A stretch of DNA of 64,000 nt from Lottia gigantea (taxonomy: Eukaryota > Mollusca > Gastropoda > Lottiidae), in the NCBI RefSeq assembly GCF_000327385.1, contig NW_008706795.1:656496-720495 (forward strand), in the 5' to 3' direction. Positions 57,901-64,000 of the stretch are shown here, one piece after another; position 1 is the stretch's first letter, and every line of letters begins with the position of its first letter. Below the pieces are notes generated by a model. It ran no database searches. It saw only the letters and a list, made by a program, of their open reading frames with translations, and was not told the origin of the DNA. The position numbers and the translations under genes are program-made.

Positions 57901-60900
57901 TTGTATTTACTTACTGACTAGATTTTGTATTTACTTACTTACTGACTATATAGTCTAAGCAAGTCTAAGTTTTTGTAAGTTTTTCAACAATAGATTTAAC
58001 CCATACTATCTCCTGACTCTTCCATAGTTCTAAATTGTTTCCTCCCTCTTTGAGACTAAATTTTTTTTAAGTCTTATTTCTTCCAGTCAATGATTTGGTT
58101 TGATTTGTTCTGTTTTATCAGGTTTATATATTGTTTCCTGTGTATATGAGACTATGTGGATCTGTGTGTAGATGTTTGATACGTTGGATGGATGCAGAGA
58201 ACCAAGACTCTGATGATGAATCTTACTGGACACCACCAGAACCAATCAAACAAGAGGACAATGATGACCAGGACAGTACAGAATATTTGAATAGAGTGCT
58301 GATGTGTGAATCCTGTATAGAAGAATGTGGAGTTTTGTATTTAAAAGAAAAACAAGCTGGTTCTCCAGAAGGACCTCAACACTTACCACTGTGGATGTTT
58401 GGAAACCCTCGTTTTGAAGAGGAAGAGAACCCGTTGTATGATCCAGATTTTCTACATTCTGATTGGAGAGAAGGTATGAATATTGATGAGTTTCGAGATT
58501 TTATCTATTTTCTCAAGATCTGCTATGGAAAAGCAGATGATAAATGTAAAACATGTGAACAGATACGTCAAAAGAAAGAACGAATGTTGGCTAAAAGTGA
58601 AGAAGATGAGAATAAGAAGAGGAAGAAGAAGAAGCGAAAGAATAAAAAGAAGAAAGATGACTTACTGGATGATAAACTTCCTGTCCTGGAAGAAAACCTT
58701 GACAAAGATGATAGAAGTATATCATTAGCAGGTTTTGATGCATCAAATCCAAATGTTGAACCATCTTTAACAGTTAACAGACCTAGTAAAAGGCGTTATA
58801 AATATTTTGGTGCAGATTCTGAAGTTGATACTAGTGTTATATATGGTCTGTCCAAGAAGTCTGCTGCTGATAAATCTACAGGCCCCAATTCTACTGGAGT
58901 GAAAGTTGTGAAGATCTACAGTGCTAAAACTAAGGGTAGAGAAACAGTTATTTATGTTCCTATGGATGTGGTGAGTATTCATTTACTCGGGCACTTTTCA
59001 TAGAAATTGTTCCTTGAGTTCAATCAAGATTCGGACAGAACAAAGTTTTCATATATCTGAAAACATAGTCAAATTTAGGGATACTTTCTCTTTCTTATCA
59101 CTACTATTGGTGGAAATCTTGTTTCTTACTTTTTCAGATTTTTTTTATCTCCATTGTAATCTTACAAATTTTCTACCACATTCACTACCCATTTTAACAT
59201 TTAACCAATCAAAGCATGATGCTTGTAGGACCAATTTCTTGATAATTATTTTGAATAAGATAGAACAAAACATGTATGACAGCCTCTTTGGGTTTCGCTA
59301 CCCAAGATTCATAATTATTATTAAGAAGTGGGTCCAAAGACTTGGATTGGCTTAATATAACACTGTTATCATTCCTTATTAATATATTTGATCTACCTCG
59401 ATATATTTGTATTATTGTAGAAGGCTGTAGCAGTTAATAAACCTAATAAAAATGATCATTATGGTAAAATGGATATATCCGGTTTAGAACATCTACCACA
59501 GCTATTTGGTTGGGCTGAAGGTCAAGGCTGGTGTCTGGCTGTAATAAATTACCAGATAGAAGAGAAAGAGAAATTTAGTTCCTTCACCAACTTTACTCTG
59601 AAAATAGCTGGTCAGAATGAAATTGTTGTTAGATCTATTATGGATTGTTGTAAGTTGGTTTTATCATACTGGTTTTGGTTGTTTTTTGATTATTCTAATG
59701 ATCTTTTTTGCTTAAACAAATCATTAGAAAGTGTTGGGAAAATTTTCAAAAACATTTTTAGTTAGTAGTTATCGACTTTTGAGTGACCGATCAAGAAAGG
59801 TCAAAAAGACTTTTTTTTGTTTATCCAGACTGTACATACATGGCCATTTATGACTGGTTAAAACCCTTGATTAATGCAATAAGAACATGATGATAATTGA
59901 TTAGAAACACCAATTTATCAAATAATTTGCTTAATTTGACACTAAAATATAAGGAACCCATAGAGTTTCTTTCAATTCTGAATGAAATATTTATACCCTT
60001 TATATTACAGTATTAAAGTATATTTGTTCTCGTAAATCACGATCGTGTCCTGGATGGATATTACATGTTGATGATGTTATTGCTAGTGTAGTAGATGAAT
60101 TCTGTTTAACAGGAATAACTATAATAATAACAGAAAATATACCCTATCGAGAGCTACTCACTGACTGGGAAATAGCTTCAGAAAGACAGGTGTGTACCTT
60201 GATCTTTGAAATATATTTAGAAGTAGAAAGAACATAAAATATATAAGAGCAATATAATGGATATACTCCTCCTTCCTTTAATTTTAGCAACGCTTCAATT
60301 CACATACAAGAATCTTTTTCAAGCCAATTTTATTATGGCCTAATAAATGTCATATCTCTTTAAACCAAGACCTTGTGTTCTACAGATTGTGCATGTTAAA
60401 GATTCCTTGACAGTTGGATATTGAAAAGAGTAGACTGTCTTACCAAAATTTCCTCAAATGCAGACTACATTTAGTTGCCTATCTTCATTAACATAATCAG
60501 ATGCTTGCCTGCAGTTGACAAATACTAAATTAATTTTGACTTCAAGACAGATTTCCTTGTTTTACAGGTTGATTTAAATGTTGATTCTGATGAAGAAGTG
60601 AGTCCAAATTTATATTTTTATGTTAAAGGACATTGACTGTATATTTGTGTTCACTTCTGTACATTTCTCCTGCCCTGACTGTTTGTGACCCAAAACCTTT
60701 ATCTCACATTCCAATGTTATTCAATAACTTGTTGATTCTATAGTTCTCTTGACAGTCAATATTTCTGAATATGTAGGAATAAGGTGATAAAGACAGGATA
60801 AAAATCCCTGAACCATTGAACAAATATTATTGGTTGCTGGTATCAATGAACTATATGTTGTACAACAATGAAATAAACTATATTGCTAAAGATTCTTAAA

Positions 60901-63662
60901 GATACAGTCCTCTACTTTTTGTTAACACAAAGTTAATGTCATCTCTACCCTCAATTGTCACTTAAAGATGAATATATTGTATATTAACTGTATTTCAGAC
61001 TCGAGATTTTATAAAGTCAACAGAGAAAGAATTCAGTATCAAATATGAGACTAAAACATTACATCACAATGTAGGTAGATTTATTTCATTTTATCAGCCT
61101 TTTTCTCTACCATTTGATCAGCTTTTTTTTTACTGCATGGCAACGTCTGATTTTTAAGAGTATGATATGCATAATATAGATGATATTGACAAGCAATTAA
61201 TTAGAGGGCTTCTGTAGTACAGTGGCTTAGAACATTGAAAAATCATTTGCTTGGTTACATCTAACAAGTGGTGATTATGGAATCTTGGCATGTGTTAGAA
61301 CTCTAGTACCCTTAAATGGGTATTGGGTATGGATAATCTTGGAAAGATCAATACCAAGAGGTATGATCTAAGACTAGCAAGTAGAATTTACAGAATATTG
61401 CTATCATAACAGCATTATGATTTGATAGCTGTCGCATGAGTTAACTTACGGCTTTATTTACATCAGTCTGAAAGTAAAACTTGTTTATCATATCATACCA
61501 CCTGTCTTGTACCAAATAAAAGTAGAATGTATTATATATTAATAGTTAACTAATGAAGTAATAGAAGGATGGAAGTTATATTATGCTATTGTTAAAAGAG
61601 TACGAGAATACTGTGAAATCAGTAAGTTGAAACTTTATAGTTGAAATATGAGAAAAAGTGTGATCAAAATGATACGAAAATTTAGGACAATTTGTTTACA
61701 AATTACAAAATATTTTGACAAACATTTAAAATGTGGCAGTGTCAATCAAGCTCATGGTCAACATAATTGGCAAAGGGAACAAATTCACTAACTTTATTTT
61801 CCTTGTAAAACACAAACAAACTGGAAACCCATTGAGCTATCCAATTAGCTATGTTTTTGCTGTTGCAAAGGGTAAAATCCAAATTTTTATTTCAGATCTA
61901 AAAAGACCATGTGACGGACCGAACAGAAAGAAACTAGTCAGTATTGAGGTTGTTCGTGGATGTATTGACTTAAAAATATTACAGAAAGATAAATCCCAAA
62001 TTAACCCAGATGATTATTACTATCCAGGATTGGATGAAATTGATCACATGTACCTGAAGGCCTGGTTGAAATTAGAAAAACGGGGAATTCGATCTAAAGG
62101 AAGTGGAAGAGATGTTTTTAAATTCATATTACAGAGACAAACTGAAGCCTTTCATGAAACAGAAGAAGGAAGGAGACTAGAACGTGAAGCTGCTTCTGGA
62201 ATTTCTGGTAAAGCATCCACAGTAGAGGTAAACATTATCAGAAAATCACGCAAACATGGAAAATCTAAAACTAGTATCGCAATTTCTCAACAGACAACTC
62301 ATAAATGTTCAGAGAAAGTCTGTTCCCATAAGGGAGAGTTGTCTCAGATATCCAAATCATTAGAAGAGGTCCTGCATAATATGAAAATGGCGCGGGGCAA
62401 TGAAAAAAATTATGAATATTGGGGAGAAGTACTGGAAAAACAAGTATCCCAACAACAAGAGGTCATTATTAAAGAGCACAGAGAACAAGTTGATAAAATT
62501 TATCAAGAATTTGAAAGAGAAACAATGAAAGTGGGAAGCAGGAGAGAAGAAAACAATGATGATGAAAAAATGGATTCAGTAACCAAAGAAGATGGTTCAG
62601 GTGTTGGTGAAAGGAAAGTAAAGGGGAATGAAGCAAAAATATCAAGAAATGAATCTAAAGAAGGAAAAAGTAAATCAAACGGGCTGACAAGTAAACCAAA
62701 AGTGGCAAACTCTGAAGTGAAAGTTGAGAGCTCAAGCGAAGAAGACTGTATTGATAGTTCAAGTGAAGATGAGGAACAGAACTTGAGAATCTGTACCAAC
62801 TGTAATAAAACAGAACCAGTTTTCAGAACATATAAAAAATGCCAAAGGTAAATACTTGTCTGATAACCTACTCTCTATTAGAGGTGGGAATTAGTTTCTG
62901 ACCCTTTTGAGATCAATGCTGACAGTTTAGACCATTGTTAAGATAAAGCATCCATTCTAGTCTATTAATGACATTCAACTTCCATTCTAGACTTCTTTTA
63001 ACATAAAGCATCAATTCTAGACTAGTGATGGCATGAGAAACCTATACTTGACAACTGTTTAATGCGGAATCTATTCCTTACTCTGGAAATTTATAACTGA
63101 AATTATGGTATATGGTAAAAAGTTTTTTTTTAGAACTTAATATGGTTATTATTATATTTGTAGATGTCAAGAAGAAGGTATTACTGAATGTCGTTTCTAC
63201 TGTGGTCGTGATTGTCAAGGTAAGAATTATCAGGTTTTGACTGTCATAACCTAGTCATGTAGCAGATTAAGATTGTGAAGAGTCATCCTAGGGAATCAGT
63301 TTATTGCTATTTATAATTCATCTCATTAAAAATATAGATTGCAGATTCTTTTTTTCTGGCGTGCAATGATTTATTAATGCAATAAAGATGAGTCTCTAAA
63401 GCCAGCTTGACACTTGTATGATTTTTGTCTCTGCAATGACATTCAATTAGTCGTGACAAGGTTTGCAAACTGTATACGAAATGCACAAAATATTTTCGGC
63501 ATCACAGTGCTACTACTAGGTTAAATATAGTTTGAGCATTTTTCGTCCCTTATTTCAAGATTAACATTTATCAAATGAAAAGTAACTTTGTAATTAATTT
63601 TTATTTCAGTGGAAGATTGGTTAAAGAAACATAGAATGGAACATGTTGAAAACAAACTTTAG
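54927..63662 (+). CDS. 13-exon gene, 956-residue protein with C-terminal MYND-type zinc finger, otherwise unknown
   Basis: Exons: 54927-55046, 55682-55829, 56359-56451, 56630-56660, 57072-57126, 58122-58970, 59421-59649, 60011-60189, 60568-60597, 60999-61074, 61896-62847, 63164-63219, 63610-63662. All introns are GT-AG and every phase agrees, giving 956 codons and a stop. The ATG has A at -3. Residues 1-430 are unrecognised, with Cys clusters (MCESCIEECG, DDKCKTCEQ) and a lysine tract (KKRKKKKRKNKKKK, about 314-327) suggesting nuclear location. Residues 433-600 look globular (QLFGWAEGQGWCLAV, PGWILHVDDVIASVVDEF). A charged, coiled-coil-like region and an acidic serine tract precede the finger: C903, C906, C919, C922, C934, C938-Q, W943, H947, H951. 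MYND fingers usually end H-x3-C; here the last ligand is His, and the gap between C922 and C934 is longer than usual. MYND domains bind proline-rich partners in chromatin and signalling proteins. The least certain join is exon 5 to 6. Confidence 0.82.
55430..55605 (-). mobile_element. MITE family B fragment in intron 1 (B7, inverted)
   Basis: AAAATGACAAGTCGTCATTG, CAGATAATTCAGGACACATA, CTCAAATTTCGACAGTGAG, then CTACGATACGATTGGG and CACCTGTCCTCA. The TTAA ends are eroded. Confidence 0.7.
56088..56215 (-). repeat. SINE-like repeat family E in intron 2 (minus)
   Basis: CCTGTCGTGCATGACTTG, TCTTCATTAGCCCATATAGC, then AAAAGTAGGACGTAATACTC and CATTCATTTC: the inverse of the family sequence. The plus-strand frame 56059-56388 crosses it. 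Confidence 0.65.
57336..57948. repeat. 24/28-bp minisatellite in intron 5
   Basis: About 24 copies of ACTGACTAGATTTTGTATTT followed by ACTT, with or without an extra ACTT. Variants (TTTTGCATTT, ACTATCTGAC, TTACAGACTAG) recur in the same order about 203 bp apart (ACTATCTGAC at 57598 and 57801), showing a larger duplicated block. It fills most of the 995-bp intron. Confidence 0.92.
59785..59960 (+). repeat. Dispersed repeat family D, copy 2 (intron 7)
   Basis: GACCGATCAAGAAAGGTCAA through ATAAGGAACCCA. It aligns to 13911-14109 over its whole length with a few indels. Confidence 0.8.
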
Positions 63663-63698
63663 ATATTACAATTTATGTTGATTTAGGCTGTTTCAAAT

Positions 63699-63704
63699 AT
63701 TAAA
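63699..63704 (+). promoter_or_regulatory. Candidate poly(A) signal ATTAAA of the MYND gene
   Basis: ATTAAA, 36 bp after the stop, formed across the left edge of the MITE A6 (AT followed by TTAAAGGG). It is the common variant of AATAAA. No AATAAA is seen between it and the window end. Confidence 0.4.
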
Positions 63705-64000
63705 GGGATTGTAAAGAGGTTTTCTAAAAAAGTTTGGTCTTTCGGGGACACTGATAGCCTCAATTTGCAGCATTTCAAATTTTTAACAGACTTCTGTGGT
63801 TTCTGCAATTCCACCAAAGCTTAGTGTCTGATGATGTCAGAAGGCCTTAAGTGAAACAAGCATATTTCGCAATTAGTGATGTCATCAAAGACTTAGTTTT
63901 ACTGGAATTGCAGGAACCACAAAAGATAGAAAATTGAAATGGTGGAAATTAATGCTATCAGTGTCCCCAATACACATAAAAAATTTAGAAAAACACTTTA
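63700..64000 (+). mobile_element. MITE family A copy at the gene's 3' end (A6)
   Basis: Starts TTAAAGGGATTGTAAAGAGG. The interior has paired CTGTGGTTTCTGCAATTCC and GGAATTGCAGGAACCACA, and GATGATGTCAG and AGTGATGTCATC. The right arm reads ATGCTATCAGTGTCCCCAAT, then ACACATAAAAAATTTAG, and is cut by the window end a few bases short of its TTAA. It is nearly complete, about 310 bp. Confidence 0.85.

Noticed and set aside
61733-61895. N-terminal part of the long ORF before exon 11
   Set aside because: A TTTTTATTTCAG acceptor at 61895 fits, and its phase matches the previous exon ending at 61074. The upstream 54 codons are intron read-through.
62503-62799. Minus-strand 98-codon ORF under exon 11
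   Set aside because: Serine/leucine-rich shadow of the acidic and lysine-rich coding sequence on the plus strand.

Overview
This is a eukaryotic, almost certainly metazoan, nuclear window. It is AT-rich, gene-poor, full of tandem repeats and short inverted-repeat transposons, and its one large gene has GT-AG introns. A mollusc or another lophotrochozoan is my best guess. That rests on the style of the neuropeptide-receptor-like GPCR and on the density of MITE- and SINE-like repeats; it is an inference, since no search was possible.

Layout. Positions 1-1430 are a 35-bp satellite. Positions 2404-2888 hold a complete TTAA-ended MITE. At 4332-5056 a GC-rich, divergent large-subunit rRNA fragment (minus strand) sits inside a 27-bp tandem array (about 4200-5265). 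From 5.3 to 10 kb there is mostly unassigned AT-rich DNA, with one MITE and a degenerate tandem repeat. A single-exon rhodopsin-family GPCR lies on the minus strand at 10446-11480. From 12 to 54 kb there is no confident protein-coding gene. That stretch holds an hAT-like element, two tRNA-derived SINE-like copies, a LINE 3' end (minus strand, 23.3-23.7 kb), several MITE families, three minisatellites (39.2, 41.9 and 45.6 kb), an unexplained interrupted ORF at 20848-21489 and one isolated exon-like segment at 22302-22404.

From 54.9 to 63.7 kb, 13 exons whose phases all agree assemble into one plus-strand gene. It predicts a 956-residue protein with a lysine-rich nuclear-localisation-like tract, a coiled-coil-like middle and a C-terminal MYND-type zinc finger. 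I do not recognise the rest of the protein. The gene lies between two TTAA-ended MITEs, one ending 35 bp before its ATG and one starting 37 bp after its stop. It carries three further repeats in its introns, plus a 24/28-bp minisatellite in intron 5.

The two genes have no evident functional link. The dispersed repeats fall into families named here A (TTAAAGGGATTGTAAAG ends), B (TTAAAGGGACAG ends), C (foldback with a TACCTTGACTGCAATAG core), D (two long copies without clear ends) and E (SINE-like, AATGAATGGAGTTTTACG). The same families recur across the window.
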